From NCBI RefSeq assembly GCF_001984125.1, contig NZ_MTQL01000006.1, positions 1,216,423 to 1,280,422 on the forward strand: a DNA stretch of 64,000 bases, in the 5' to 3' direction. This document shows positions 52,330 to 61,805 of the stretch, piece by piece. How positions within the stretch are numbered: position 1 is the first letter of the stretch; each line of letters begins with the position of its first letter. The notes beneath the pieces were generated by a model, which made no database searches, was not told the DNA's origin, and was given only the letters and a program-made list of their open reading frames with translations. Source of the DNA: Leifsonia sp. ALI-44-B. GTDB taxonomy: Bacteria; Actinomycetota; Actinomycetes; Actinomycetales; Microbacteriaceae. Made by a program: the position numbers and the translations under genes.

Positions 52330-53177
52330 CCGTTGCGCCAGCTGTGCTCGGGTTCGAAGCCCAGCACGCGCCGGGCCTTGTCGATCGAGAGCAGGGTCTC
52401 GTTGTCGCCCAGCTCGCTGAGGTCACGCGCGAGCGGCACGCCCGGGAACACCTCGGCGACGAGCTCGGAGTTGGGCCTGCTCATGACGGTGTCGGCGGCC
52501 GCGATGATGAACCGGTCGAACCCGGTCGTCTGCCACGCCAAGGCCTTCTCGATCGCCTGCGCACCGTCGCGCGCGTCGATGTAGCCCCAGAGGTTCCATT
52601 TGCGCAGGGTGGCGTCGGCGTCGAACGAGGGGAACTCGGCATAGTCCTCTGGCGCCATCACGTTCGAGAACCGCAGGCCCACGATCTTGAGGTCGTCGTG
52701 CCAGCGCGTCAACTCGATGGCCATCTGCTCTTCGAGGTGCTTCACGAGCGAGTAGGTGCTCTCGGGCCGCGCCGCATACTCCTCGTCGACGGGGATGTAG
52801 GGCGGCGGGGTGTCGAACGGCAACCCCAACACGGTCTCGCTCGACGCATACACGACATTGCGGATGCCTGCACGGGTCGCCCCGTGGAACACGTTGTATG
52901 TGGACAGCATGTTGTTGTGGAACGTGGCCACGTCGCTCGCCAGCCCGGGCGCCGGGATGGCCGCGAGATGCACGACGGCGTCGAACCCGCCGATCTTGTC
53001 GTTGATACCCCCGAGCGCATCGACCACCTGGCCGTAATCGCGCAGGTCCACGCGCGTGAACAGCGGCCCCCGCTCCCCCGCCTGATCGAGGTTCACGACC
53101 TCGTTGCCACTCTCGACGAGCGCCGCGACGACCGCGCGACCCAACTTTCCCGACCCACCGGTCACCGCAATACGCAT
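52326..53177 (-). CDS. NAD(P)-dependent epimerase/dehydratase (extended SDR)
   Basis: 283 aa. Rossmann TGGSGKLG (about 6-13), VVHLAAIPAPG (about 67-77), catalytic YSLVK (about 140-144) and SSETVLG. Resembles uronate dehydrogenase/sugar-nucleotide epimerase-like enzymes; the substrate is not determined. Followed by the DUF418-like gene with a 3-bp overlap, so the two probably act together, perhaps in modifying a surface sugar (inference). Confidence 0.9.
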   Translation of the reverse strand: MRIAVTGGSGKLGRAVVAALVESGNEVVNLDQAGERGPLFTRVDLRDYGQVVDALGGINDKIGGFDAVVHLAAIPAPGLASDVATFHNNMLSTYNVFHGATRAGIRNVVYASSETVLGLPFDTPPPYIPVDEEYAARPESTYSLVKHLEEQMAIELTRWHDDLKIVGLRFSNVMAPEDYAEFPSFDADATLRKWNLWGYIDARDGAQAIEKALAWQTTGFDRFIIAAADTVMSRPNSELVAEVFPGVPLARDLSELGDNETLLSIDKARRVLGFEPEHSWRNG

Positions 53178-53296
53178 GGAATCTATTCTGACCCGGGAAT
53201 GTCTCCTCGGCTAGCCGTCGAGCCGCATTCGGTCGAGCTCGCCCGACACGCCTCCGCCGGTTCGCCTGCGCGCCCGGGGAGAGGGACAATAGATAA

Positions 53297-53887
53297 GTGA
53301 ATCCCCTGCTCGCTGGCCGCATCGTCGTCGATGGTGACGACCGTATCGCCTGGCTGCGGGCACGCTCGCGCGGAATCACGGCAACGGATGTCGCCAAGCT
53401 CAGCACTCCGGCATCCATCCAGTCGGCCGCGACGGCGAAGCTCATGGGCACGGGCTTCGGCGGCAACCGCTACACCGACCACGGCAAGGCGCGCGAACCC
53501 GAGATCGCCCGCTGGGTGGCCGCCACGCACGGCATCCAGCCGTCCTCGGCGCTCTTCCACAGCGAATACGAGCGCCGCCACCTGGCCACGCCCGACGGCC
53601 TCGCGAGCACCGAAGACGGGCGCGTCATCCTCAGCGAGATCAAGACGACCAACAAGTCGTGGCGCAGCATCCCGCGTCACTATCTGCGGCAGGTGTGGTG
53701 GCAGCAATACGTGTTGGGCGCCGAACGCACGCTCGTGGTGTGGGAGCAGCACAACGATTTCGTGCCCCTCGACGACGAGCCGCTCTGCCGCTGGGTCGAC
53801 CGCGACGAACGCGAGATCAACACGCTCGTCACCATGGCGAATGCGCTCATCGACGAGCTGCACCGCCGCACGACACGCCCCGCCTGA
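53297..53887 (+). CDS. YqaJ-type (lambda exonuclease-like) nuclease
   Basis: 196 aa covering a whole YqaJ domain. RSRGITATDVAKL (about 23-35), YTDHGKAREPEIARW (about 59-73), the catalytic Asp in ATPDGL and the E-x-K pair in LSEIKTTNKSW (about 112-122) are all present, so the PD-(D/E)XK site looks active. Such proteins are usual in phages and recombination systems, but no phage genes, Bet/RecT partner or integrase surround it. Short chromosomal versions like this occur in actinobacteria. GTG start. Confidence 0.85.
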   Translation: MNPLLAGRIVVDGDDRIAWLRARSRGITATDVAKLSTPASIQSAATAKLMGTGFGGNRYTDHGKAREPEIARWVAATHGIQPSSALFHSEYERRHLATPDGLASTEDGRVILSEIKTTNKSWRSIPRHYLRQVWWQQYVLGAERTLVVWEQHNDFVPLDDEPLCRWVDRDEREINTLVTMANALIDELHRRTTRPA

Positions 53888-54043
53888 CACCCTGGCGGAC
53901 ACCTCTCGGTGGTCTCCGATGCAGTCTTAGCAGTGCGGTGACGCCCCCGAAACATGCGCGAATCATTGCCCCGTGAGACTGACACCAGCACGGCACACGA
54001 CCCGAACGGTGCCTCGACCATCCGCAACGACAGAGGGGGTACG

Positions 54044-55072
54044 ATGCGCCAGGCAATGCATGAGTCGTGGCTGACTCACACCGAACCACTACCGATCGAA
54101 GAGGTTCCCGAGCGCATGACGGCCGCCGTCATCGACGCCGTCGGGGGCCCCGAGCAGCTGCACCTCGCCGAGGTCGACACGCCCCGTCAGGTGAACTCCG
54201 AGTTCATCGTGCGCGTCGTCGCCGCCGGCGTCAATCCGCTCGACGTCAAGACTCGGGCGGGCCGCGGTGTCGCGGCGGGCATCGGGTCCTACCCGGCCGT
54301 GCTGGGCATGGACTTCTCGGGCGTCGTCGTGCGAGCCCCCTACGAGGCGCACCCGCTGCACCCCGGAACCGAGGTCTACGGCATGGTGTCGTTCCCCCGC
54401 TACCCGGGCAGTTATGCGCAATACGTCTCGGTTCCGAGCCTGTCGCTGGCCCGCAAACCTGTGGCGCTCTCGCATGTCGAGGCCGCCGGCATCCCTGTTG
54501 CGGCCCTCACGGCCTGGGGCATGGTGGTCGAGGTCGCCAAGGCGCACGAGGGCCAGCGCATCCTCATCCACGCCGGCTCGGGCGGCGTCGGCCACTTCGC
54601 CGTGCAGTTTGCCAAATACTTCGGCGCCCAAGTCATCGCCACGGGTTCGGCTCGCAACAAGGGATGGCTGCACGAACTCGGTGCCAGCGAATTCATCGAC
54701 TACGAGGCCCAACGTTTCGAAGACGTGCTCACCGAGGTGGATGTCGTCATCGACCTCGTCGGCAACGTGCACGACGACACCGGCTCCCGTTCCTTGAAGG
54801 TCTTGCGGCACGGCGGACTCATCGTCAACGCCCCGACGGGCAGCTGGCCCACGTTCCTCGACGAGGTCGCCGAGGCCGGTGTGCGCGGCACGACCTACAA
54901 GGTCGCCCCCGACGGCAACACCCTCTCCACGGTGTCGCGGCTGCTCGAATCGGGCGATGTGCGCGTGTTCGTCGATCAGGTCTTCGACCTGTCGCAGGCA
55001 TCCGAAGCTCACGCGGCCCTCGAGACGGGGCACACGCGCGGCAAGATCGTGCTGCACGTCGCCGACAGCTAG
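54044..55072 (+). CDS. Quinone oxidoreductase-like zinc-independent ADH
   Basis: 342 aa MDR-family NADPH enzyme. GroES-like N-terminus (AAVIDAVGGPEQLHLAEVD), MDFSGVVV (about 88-95), then Rossmann motif AGSGGVGHFAVQFAKYFGA (about 180-198). The cysteine and histidine ligands of catalytic zinc are missing, as in quinone reductases. ATG behind AGAGGGGG. An unusual ~20-residue N-terminal extension precedes the domain. No operon partner; convergent with the ArsR-type gene. The 156 bp upstream hold nothing obvious. Confidence 0.9.
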   Translation: MRQAMHESWLTHTEPLPIEEVPERMTAAVIDAVGGPEQLHLAEVDTPRQVNSEFIVRVVAAGVNPLDVKTRAGRGVAAGIGSYPAVLGMDFSGVVVRAPYEAHPLHPGTEVYGMVSFPRYPGSYAQYVSVPSLSLARKPVALSHVEAAGIPVAALTAWGMVVEVAKAHEGQRILIHAGSGGVGHFAVQFAKYFGAQVIATGSARNKGWLHELGASEFIDYEAQRFEDVLTEVDVVIDLVGNVHDDTGSRSLKVLRHGGLIVNAPTGSWPTFLDEVAEAGVRGTTYKVAPDGNTLSTVSRLLESGDVRVFVDQVFDLSQASEAHAALETGHTRGKIVLHVADS

Positions 55073-55158
55073 GCGGCGGAGCGACAACCGGGGCGCTGGC
55101 GCAGTCACACGGTCGCGCTGCCACGCCGCGGGGCCGGCGCTCACTCCGGCCGCTCGCC

Positions 55159-56121
55159 TCAGGCCGTCCCGGTGTTGAGCAACCGGTCTCCGAGCTCGCT
55201 GCGTAGGTACAGCACGCTGTGCCCGTAGCGCGTCGAGGTGACGAGCCCTACGGCCCGGAGCGCCCGCAGATGCTGGTTCACGGCCGACGTGCTCACGCCG
55301 AAGCGCAGGCCGAGTTCGGTCGACGATGCCGGCTCGGCCAGGGCGGCGAGCAGCGCGGCCCGCACCCGCCCGAGCACGTTGGTCACGGCATCCGCATCGC
55401 CCGTCGGTTGGGCTTCCCACATGGCGCCCTGACCGCGTGCCGGATACATGACCATGGGCGGCTCGTCGTCCTCCACGGGCGACGACCCGCGGCGCGTGAA
55501 CATGGTGGGCACGAGCGTGATGCCGAGCCCCGCGGTGGGCAGCGTGCGATCGCCGGGTGACATGACGTCGATCGACAGCACACCGTCGGCATAGCTCATC
55601 GAATCGCCCAGGTTGTTGAGCATGGCGGCCAGACCGTTCTGCGCGATCTGCCGCCCCCGAAACACGATGTCGGCCTCGAGGATGGTGCGCATGCGCCCCC
55701 AGTACGGCTGAAAGCAGCTCTGCCAATAGTGTTCGAGGCCGCGCAGCATCCGCTCGATAGCTCGATGCGGGTCACCCGCGAACACGCGCGGAACAGTGCC
55801 ATGGACGGCCTCGAGCTGCCGCCGGAACACAGCAGGATCGATCGCGGCGAGTCGGGCGAACTCGTCCTCAATGCGAGTGAGCGGCGAGGCCGCCCGCGGG
55901 TTCAGAAAGTCAGGCGTCCACTGCCTCGTGTCGATCAGCGCGCTCAACACCTCGGTGTCGACATCGCGCCTGGCCTCCTGCGTGTGCCGCAACCACGGCA
56001 GCTGCAGCGGGTAGCGAGATGGCTCGGTCAGGGCCCGCAACGACAGCCCGAGTTCGCACAGCGGTGAGATGCCGAAGCGCAGCCCCGCGAGCTCGACGTC
56101 GTCCAGGGTGTAACGCAACAT
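55159..56121 (-). CDS. ArsR-type winged-helix regulator (DUF5937-like)
   Basis: 320 aa. A long N-terminal ligand-type region (about 1-235), then C-terminal winged helix ALAEPASSTELGLRFGVSTSAVNQHLRAL (about 265-293) and ARYGHSVLYLRS-like wing. This plan matches actinobacterial DUF5937/ArsR regulators. The ATG at 56121 is chosen for the family start MLRYTLDD. Divergent from an MFS exporter 56 bp away, which it probably controls. Confidence 0.88.
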   Translation of the reverse strand: MLRYTLDDVELAGLRFGISPLCELGLSLRALTEPSRYPLQLPWLRHTQEARRDVDTEVLSALIDTRQWTPDFLNPRAASPLTRIEDEFARLAAIDPAVFRRQLEAVHGTVPRVFAGDPHRAIERMLRGLEHYWQSCFQPYWGRMRTILEADIVFRGRQIAQNGLAAMLNNLGDSMSYADGVLSIDVMSPGDRTLPTAGLGITLVPTMFTRRGSSPVEDDEPPMVMYPARGQGAMWEAQPTGDADAVTNVLGRVRAALLAALAEPASSTELGLRFGVSTSAVNQHLRALRAVGLVTSTRYGHSVLYLRSELGDRLLNTGTA

Positions 56122-56177
56122 GAAGCACAACGCTACATCACTGCCGGACGCCACCCCGCCCGTGGGAGAACTGATCC

Positions 56178-57512
56178 GTGAGCAACATTCCGCCTTCCGC
56201 CGAAACCGGCAGCATCCCCCGTCTCGATCCCGCACCCCTCGCCGACCCCACGCCCGAGGGCCCCGAATCCTCCCGAGGCCTCTCCGGCCTACGCCGGCGC
56301 CTGCCAGCCGCCCTGCAAAACCCCGTACTGCGCGTGCTCATCGCCTCCACGTTCGTGCACACCCTCGGCCGCGGAGTCTTCCTCACCGTCACGGTGCTCT
56401 ATTTCAGCCTCATCGTGGGACTCAACGCGGCCGAGGTCGCCGTCGTCCTCACGGCCGCGAGTGCTGTCGGCGTCGCGACCTCGTTCCTCGGCGGCTTCCT
56501 CGCCGACCGCCTGAGCGCCCGCCTCCTGTCGATCATCGCGGCGGCAGGCTCGGGCCTCGCGCTCATGGCTTACACGCTGGCCGACTCCTTCGTCACGACC
56601 CTCGTCATCGCGTGCATCGTCGACGGTCTGATGAGCGCCGAGCACGCCATCCGCGGCGCCATCATCGCCCGCGCGTTCACGGGAACTGAGCGCGTCTCGG
56701 CCCGCGCCATCTTGCGCACCGTCACCAACATCGGCATCGCGGTCGGTTCGGGCGCGGGCGGCATCGCCCTGCTGATCTCCACCCCCGAGGCCTACCGCTG
56801 GACCATGCTGGGTGCCGGCGCCATCACGGCCGCCAGCGCGCTCCTCCTCGCCAAGCTGCCCACCACGGTCGACGCGCACCGCCCGTCCGCGGGCGAAACC
56901 GCCGAGCGCCTCAGTGGCCTGTCCCCCTGGCGCAACCCGTGCTATCTGGTCTTCACCACCCTCTCGGGCATCTTCGCCATCCAGTTCGCGGTCTTCGAGA
57001 TCGGGGTGCCGCTCTGGATCATCCACGACACGGATGCTCCGCCCGCCGTCGTCGCCCTGCTCACGTTCATCAACACCGCGTTGGTGATCGCGTTCCAGAT
57101 CCCCCTGTCTCGCGGCACGCACGACATGCGTTATGCCGGTCGCGTCTCGTTCGTCGCCGGAATCCTCATGGCGGGTGCCTGCGTGCTCTACTTCACGGCA
57201 TCACTCACGGCCGCGGTCGCCACCGTCGTGGTCCTGCTCGTGGCCTTGGTGCTGCACTCGTTCGCCGAGATCCTCTCGTCGGCCAGCTCGTGGGGCCTGT
57301 CGTTCGAGCTCGCCGACCAGCGCCTGGCGGGCAGCTACCAGGGCGTCTACTCGATGGGCTACTCCCTCGGCACCATGGTCGCCCCGCTCATCGTGACGGG
57401 TCTCGCGATCACGCACGGTCTCTGGGGATGGTTGGGCCTCGCCGCCCTCTTCATCGCCTGCGCTTCGGGCATCACCCTCATCGCGTCGCGCGCCGCCTCC
57501 CGCACCCCCTGA
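56178..57512 (+). CDS. MFS transporter, divergent from the ArsR-type gene
   Basis: 444 aa with 12 predicted helices after a 40-residue cytoplasmic N-terminus. ADRLSARLLSIIAAAGSGLA (motif A region, about 111-130). Likely exporter. GTG start. The 56-bp divergent gap to the regulator supports joint control. Substrate unknown. Confidence 0.9.
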   Translation: MSNIPPSAETGSIPRLDPAPLADPTPEGPESSRGLSGLRRRLPAALQNPVLRVLIASTFVHTLGRGVFLTVTVLYFSLIVGLNAAEVAVVLTAASAVGVATSFLGGFLADRLSARLLSIIAAAGSGLALMAYTLADSFVTTLVIACIVDGLMSAEHAIRGAIIARAFTGTERVSARAILRTVTNIGIAVGSGAGGIALLISTPEAYRWTMLGAGAITAASALLLAKLPTTVDAHRPSAGETAERLSGLSPWRNPCYLVFTTLSGIFAIQFAVFEIGVPLWIIHDTDAPPAVVALLTFINTALVIAFQIPLSRGTHDMRYAGRVSFVAGILMAGACVLYFTASLTAAVATVVVLLVALVLHSFAEILSSASSWGLSFELADQRLAGSYQGVYSMGYSLGTMVAPLIVTGLAITHGLWGWLGLAALFIACASGITLIASRAASRTP

Positions 57513-57606
57513 GAAGTGGCGGGCACCTTCGTGGCAACCGCAACAAGCTGACCGAGATGCCCGTCCTCTGGGCCTACGCTCGTCTGCGCCGCCGCCTCCG
57601 TTAACG

Positions 57607-57638
57607 CAAGAATGGCCCGCCGAAGCGGGCCATTCTTG
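57607..57638. terminator. Bidirectional terminator, rplKA operon and MFS gene
   Basis: CAAGAATGGCCCGC-cgaa-GCGGGCCATTCTTG: perfect 14-bp stem with tetraloop; A-rich and T-rich flanks work in both directions. Lies between the convergent MFS and rplA genes. Confidence 0.9.
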
Positions 57639-57668
57639 TGATGCTGTATCGCGCTGAGTCGTAAAGAC

Positions 57669-58361
57669 TTAGGCGAGGATGTTCACATCGAGGGGGATGC
57701 CGGGGCCGAACGTGGTCGACACCGTGCCCTTCTGGATGTAGCGACCCTTGGAGGAGGACGGCTTCAAGCGGACGACCTCTTCGAGGGCGGCGTTGATGTT
57801 CTCGTCGAGCTGCTCGGGCGTGAAGCTGGCCTTGCCCACGACGAAGTGCACGTTGGAGTGCTTGTCGACGCGGAACTCGATCTTTCCGCCCTTGATCTCG
57901 GTGACGGCCTTGGCGACGTCGGGCGTCACGGTGCCGGTCTTCGGGTTCGGCATGAGGCCACGGGGACCAAGCACCTTACCGAGACGACCGACCTTGCCCA
58001 TGAGCTCGGGGGTCGAGACGGCGGAGTCGAAGTTCGTGTAACCCTCGGACACCTTCTGGATGAGCTCGTCGCCACCGACCTCGTCGGCACCGGCTGCGAG
58101 AGCGGCTTCGGCGGCCGGACCGGTCGCGAAGACGATGACGCGCGCGGTCTTACCCGTGCCGTGGGGCAGGATGACGGTTCCACGAACCATCTGGTCTGCC
58201 TTGCGGGGGTCGACACCGAGCTTCAGAGCGACCTCGACGGTGCTGTTGAACTTCGAAGAGCCGGTCTCTTTGGCGAGCTCGACGGCTTCGGTGGGCGTGT
58301 AGAACTTGTCAGCCTGGATCTTGTCGGCTGCGGCCCGGTAGGCCTTAGACTTCTGTGCCAT
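57669..58361 (-). CDS. rplA: 50S ribosomal protein L1
   Basis: 230 aa. [20 protein letters not shown] (about 33-52), [15 protein letters not shown] (about 131-145) and [10 protein letters not shown] are diagnostic. Binds the L1 stalk of 23S rRNA and in many bacteria represses its own rplK-rplA operon. Second gene of the pair, 108 bp after rplK. Confidence 0.98.
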   Translation of the reverse strand: MAQKSKAYRAAADKIQADKFYTPTEAVELAKETGSSKFNSTVEVALKLGVDPRKADQMVRGTVILPHGTGKTARVIVFATGPAAEAALAAGADEVGGDELIQKVSEGYTNFDSAVSTPELMGKVGRLGKVLGPRGLMPNPKTGTVTPDVAKAVTEIKGGKIEFRVDKHSNVHFVVGKASFTPEQLDENINAALEEVVRLKPSSSKGRYIQKGTVSTTFGPGIPLDVNILA

Positions 58362-58469
58362 TTTGTTCTCCCATTCGAGAATGTGGTGTGCCTACGCCGG
58401 AACCCGCGGGTTCCTGGTGCAGTCGCGCCTGGCTAGCGCTGCCACGATGTTGAAAAAAGGGTGGACTGC

Positions 58470-58901
58470 TTAGCCTTCGACGGTGATGCCCATGGAACGG
58501 GCGGTGCCGGCGATGATCTTCGAGGCGGCGTCGATGTCGTTGGCGTTCAGGTCGACGAGCTTCGCCTCAGCGATTTCGCGAACCTGGTCCTTGGTGAGCT
58601 TGGCAACCTTGACGGTGTGCGGCGTGCCGGAACCCTTGGCGACGCCGGCAGCCTTCTTGATGAGCTCGGCGGCGGGCGGGGTCTTCAGGATGAACGTGAA
58701 CGAGCGGTCTTCGTAGACCGTGATCTCGACGGGGATGACGTTGCCGCGCTGGGCCTCGGTCGCCGCGTTGTAAGCCTTGCAGAACTCCATGATGTTCACG
58801 CCGTGCTGACCCAGGGCGGGGCCGATGGGCGGGGCCGGGTTGGCGGCGCCGGCCTTGATCTGAAGCTTGATCAGACCTGTGACCTTCTTCTTCGGTGCCA
58901 T
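58470..58901 (-). CDS. rplK: 50S ribosomal protein L11
   Basis: 143 aa. [21 protein letters not shown] (about 10-30) with the proline-containing N-terminal domain targeted by thiopeptides, and [12 protein letters not shown] at the C-terminus. Follows nusG by 115 bp on the same strand. Confidence 0.98.
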
Positions 58902-59016
58902 GTTTCTTCCTTCTTTCTGAGGTTCGAGCTCCCCGCGAGGGGGCGCTCTCCCACGAACCGGTTGGTTCGCGGTGGTCTAAAAAATCTGTGGATGCTGCGA
59001 GCGGCGTCGGCCGAAG

Positions 59017-60111
59017 CTACAGCTTGGTGACCTGATCGAAGCTGAGCTCGACCGGGGTCTCGCGCTCGAACAGTGATACGAGGACCGTGAGCTTGCCGCT
59101 CTCGGGCTTGATCTCGCTGATCGAACCGGGCAGGCCCGCGAACGAACCTTCCTTGATCGTGATGGTCTCGCCGATCTCGAAGTCGACCTCGGCAACGGCG
59201 GCGCGGGCCTGGGTCTGGCCACCCTTCTGGGCGCCTCCCTTGGCGGGTGCCTGCTCCTTGACCTCGACGAGGCTCTTCAACATGTTGAAGGACTCCTCGA
59301 AACGCAGCGGCGTCGGGTTGTGAGCGTTGCCCACGAAGCCCGTGACACCGGGCGTGTGGCGCACCACGGACCAGCTGTCTTCGTTGAGGTCCATGCGCAC
59401 GAGCACGTAGCCCGGGATGCGCACACGAGTGACCATCTTGCGCTGGCCGTTCTTGATCTCGACGACGTCTTCCATGGGAACTTCGACCTGGTAGATGAAG
59501 TCGGCGACGTCGAGCGAGCCCTTGCGCTGCTCGATGTTGGCCTTCACCTTGCGCTCGAAGCCCGCGTAGGAGTGGATGACGAACCACTTGCCGGGCAGCG
59601 AACGCAGCTCGGCGCGGAACGCGTCGTACGGGTCGACCTCGACGTCGGAGGCCTCGGCCTCTTCTCCGTCTTCGGCGTCGTCGTCTTCATCGGCACCGAA
59701 ACCGTTGTCTGCGGCAACCTCGTCGACCTGCGCCTGGGCGTCTTCGGCGGACTCGGCGTTGTCGCTCTCGGAGGAGAACAGCTCTTCGCTGAGGCTCTCG
59801 GGCGTGAGCGTGATGGGGTCTTCTTCTTCGTCTTCGACGGCCTCGGCGGCAGCTTCTGCCTCGTCTGCGTCGTCGATGTCGAGGGCGTCGTCGACCACGG
59901 CGTCAGCTTCGGGGTCGTTGGCCTCGGCCATGGCGTCGAGAACGGCGTCGAGGTCTACCTCATCGCTTTCGACGTGGATGGCTTCGTGCTCGGCAGCGTC
60001 GACGGAGTCTTCGGCGGCGGCGAGGGTCTCGCCCTCCTGCACCTCATCGACTTCGCTCGACTGCTCGGCAGCGGTCGCCCAATCGACGTCGTCGCGATTT
60101 CTCTCTGACAC
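59017..60111 (-). CDS. nusG: Transcription antitermination factor NusG, long acidic N-terminus
   Basis: 364 aa. The NusG fold is at the C-terminal half: NGN domain from WFVIHSYAGFERKVKANIEQR (about 184-204) and KOW domain FEIGETITIKEGSFAGLPG (about 310-328). The first ~175 residues are very acidic (Asp/Glu/Ala), a known actinobacterial trait but long here. A Gly/Gln/Ala-rich linker (about 285-305) joins NGN and KOW. GTG at 60111 behind GGGAAGAG. Part of tRNA-Trp-secE-nusG-rplK-rplA. Confidence 0.95.
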   Translation of the reverse strand: MSERNRDDVDWATAAEQSSEVDEVQEGETLAAAEDSVDAAEHEAIHVESDEVDLDAVLDAMAEANDPEADAVVDDALDIDDADEAEAAAEAVEDEEEDPITLTPESLSEELFSSESDNAESAEDAQAQVDEVAADNGFGADEDDDAEDGEEAEASDVEVDPYDAFRAELRSLPGKWFVIHSYAGFERKVKANIEQRKGSLDVADFIYQVEVPMEDVVEIKNGQRKMVTRVRIPGYVLVRMDLNEDSWSVVRHTPGVTGFVGNAHNPTPLRFEESFNMLKSLVEVKEQAPAKGGAQKGGQTQARAAVAEVDFEIGETITIKEGSFAGLPGSISEIKPESGKLTVLVSLFERETPVELSFDQVTKL

Positions 60112-60268
60112 TGAATCTCTTCCCTTTACTGTTCCCGGACTTGCGTGGAGGTCATCCACCGCACCGTCTCGGTGTGCATTGCTTGTGTGTTCTGGAACCG
60201 CGCCTCGTCGAGGGGCGAGCCGATCAGAAACGGGGGCCGGATGCCATCATCCGCCCGGCTCCAGCCGG

Positions 60269-60544
60269 TCAGACCCCGGGGGTGCCGAAGGTCAGGAGGA
60301 CCAGCCAGGAGAACAGCTGGTCGAGCCCGTAGACGATAGCCATCATGATCACGACGAATACCAGCACGACGCCGGTGTAGCTCAGCAGCTCTTTACGAGT
60401 CGGGGTGACGACCTTCTTGAGCTCGCCGATCACCTGCTTGATGAACAAGATGATGCCCGCGAAGGGTCCACGCTTTTCGGCGCGTTCCCGCTTCGCTGTT
60501 GCGACGATTTCCTCGCTGGGTTCGTCGATAACTTTTCGAGCCAT
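60269..60544 (-). CDS. secE: Preprotein translocase subunit SecE
   Basis: 91 aa. An amphipathic helix followed by the single conserved TM (VVLVFVVIMMAIVYGLDQLF, about 58-77), preceded by IGELKKVVTPTRKEL, the SecE family signature. Clamps SecY in the general secretion channel. Between tRNA-Trp and nusG. Confidence 0.96.
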   Translation of the reverse strand: MARKVIDEPSEEIVATAKRERAEKRGPFAGIILFIKQVIGELKKVVTPTRKELLSYTGVVLVFVVIMMAIVYGLDQLFSWLVLLTFGTPGV

Positions 60545-60587
60545 CTCGTTTACACCTTTCGTGTGCCGACACTGTCATGTCGACGCG

Positions 60588-60660
60588 CAGGGCGGACAGG
60601 ACTTGAACCTGCAACCTGCGGTTTTGGAGACCGCTGCTCTACCAATTGAGCCACCGCCCT
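60588..60660 (-). tRNA. tRNA-Trp (CCA)
   Basis: 73 nt on the minus strand. Acceptor AGGGCGG pairs with CCGCCCT, discriminator G; D-loop ends TTGGTAGAGC; anticodon stem-loop GCGGTCTCCAAAACCGC with anticodon CCA; T-arm GCAGGTTCAAGTCCTGT. CCA is not encoded. The usual neighbour of secE-nusG in actinobacteria. Confidence 0.97.
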
Positions 60661-60799
60661 ATGGAACTCCCGGAGGGAACTCCCTGGCAATCGTAGCGAA
60701 CCCTGCGCGAATCCGCTCGATCTGAACCCCACGGCCAGCCACCGACCTCCTGTGAAAAAGGGCAGAGAAAAGCTTGGCAGGATTCGAGTGCCGCCCTCC

Positions 60800-60828
60800 A
60801 GTGTAGGGGACGGCTGGCCGTGAGTAAA
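60800..60828 (-). promoter_or_regulatory. Promoter of the tRNA-Trp-secE cluster
   Basis: TTTACT (-35), exactly 17 bp, TACACT (-10) on the minus strand, with the start near 60794, about 130 bp before the tRNA. It lies in the 254-bp gene-free stretch 60661-60914, where nothing else is seen. Confidence 0.6.
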
Positions 60829-60914
60829 GCTGGGGCCGGGCCGCCCGGCGGGTCGCCGGGCCCGCCGTCGCCCAGGCGTCGGCACATGCCTCGAGCCAGG
60901 CGTCGAGCCGAGCG

Positions 60915-61727
60915 TCAGCGGTCGCGCTGCTCGAGCGGCACGACCATGGGGTCGCCCGTCACGGGGTCGGGGATCACGAGAGCGTGCAGCCCGAACACGT
61001 CGAGCACGAGATCGGCATCGACGATGTCCGCGGGCGCCCCCTCGGCCACCACACGGCCATCCTTCATGGCGATGAGGTGGTCGGCGTATCGGAAGGCCAG
61101 GTTGAGGTCGTGCAGCACGGCGACGAGCGTGTATTCGCCTGAGGCGTGCAGCGACCGGCACAGGTCGAGCACATCGAGCTGGTGCGCGATATCGAGGTAG
61201 GTGGTGGGCTCGTCGAGCAGCAGTACGGGCGTCTGCTGCGCGAGCACCATGGCGAGCCACACGCGCTGGCGCTGGCCGCCGGACAGTTCGTCGACGCTGC
61301 GTCCCGCCAGATGCGTGATGTCGGTGGCGGTCATGGCGCGCTGGACGGCGGCTTCGTCATCCGGGGACCATTGGCGCAACAGGGTCTGGTGCGGAAAACG
61401 GCCGCGCGAGACGAGGTCGGAGACGCTGATGCCATCCGGCGCGATCGACGTCTGCGGCAGCAGGCCGAGGCGCCGAGCCACCTCTTTCGAGGAGTACTGC
61501 GTGATGGCCTTGCCGTCGAGCACCACATCGCCCGCCGTCGGCTTGAGCAGGCGCGAGAGCGCGCGCAACAGGGTCGATTTGCCGCACGCATTCGGGCCGA
61601 TGATGGCCGTGAACGATCGCGGCGGGATGCTGACGCTCAACGCTTGCGAGATGACCCGTCCGTCATAACCCAGTGTCAGGTCGCGCCCGGCCAGCGTTTC
61701 GGCGTCGATCGCGGAGGCAGCAGTCAT
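60915..61727 (-). CDS. Iron/siderophore ABC transporter ATPase (FecE/FepC-like)
   Basis: 270 aa. Walker A IGPNACGKSTLLR (about 43-55), Q-loop LLPQTS, signature LSGGQRQRVWLAM, Walker B VLLLDEPTTYLD and switch AVLHDLN. Closest to siderophore/haem/cobalamin uptake ATPases. No permease or binding-protein gene lies in the window, so partners must be elsewhere. A near-perfect iron box overlaps its promoter, directly supporting iron control. Apparently leaderless. Confidence 0.93.
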   Translation of the reverse strand: MTAASAIDAETLAGRDLTLGYDGRVISQALSVSIPPRSFTAIIGPNACGKSTLLRALSRLLKPTAGDVVLDGKAITQYSSKEVARRLGLLPQTSIAPDGISVSDLVSRGRFPHQTLLRQWSPDDEAAVQRAMTATDITHLAGRSVDELSGGQRQRVWLAMVLAQQTPVLLLDEPTTYLDIAHQLDVLDLCRSLHASGEYTLVAVLHDLNLAFRYADHLIAMKDGRVVAEGAPADIVDADLVLDVFGLHALVIPDPVTGDPMVVPLEQRDR

Positions 61728-61729
61728 GG

Positions 61730-61747
61730 GGTAAGCCTAGCCTTACC
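61730..61747 (-). promoter_or_regulatory. DtxR/IdeR-like iron box
   Basis: GGTAAG-N6-CTTACC, a perfect 6-bp dyad. On the minus strand, TAGGTAAGGCTAGGCTTAC matches the IdeR consensus TTAGGTTAGGCTAACCTAA at most positions. It overlaps the apparent -10 (TAGGCT) and ends 2 bp before the ATG. Confidence 0.8.
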
Positions 61748-61805
61748 TACTTCACTGGTCGACATATCGTGGTGCCCGCACGGGCCTCCCCGATAGAGTG
61801 TGGCC

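Noticed and set aside
53297..53887. YqaJ gene as a sign of a prophage
   Set aside because: No integrase, terminase, capsid, tail or attachment-site repeat was found on either side, and base composition does not shift.
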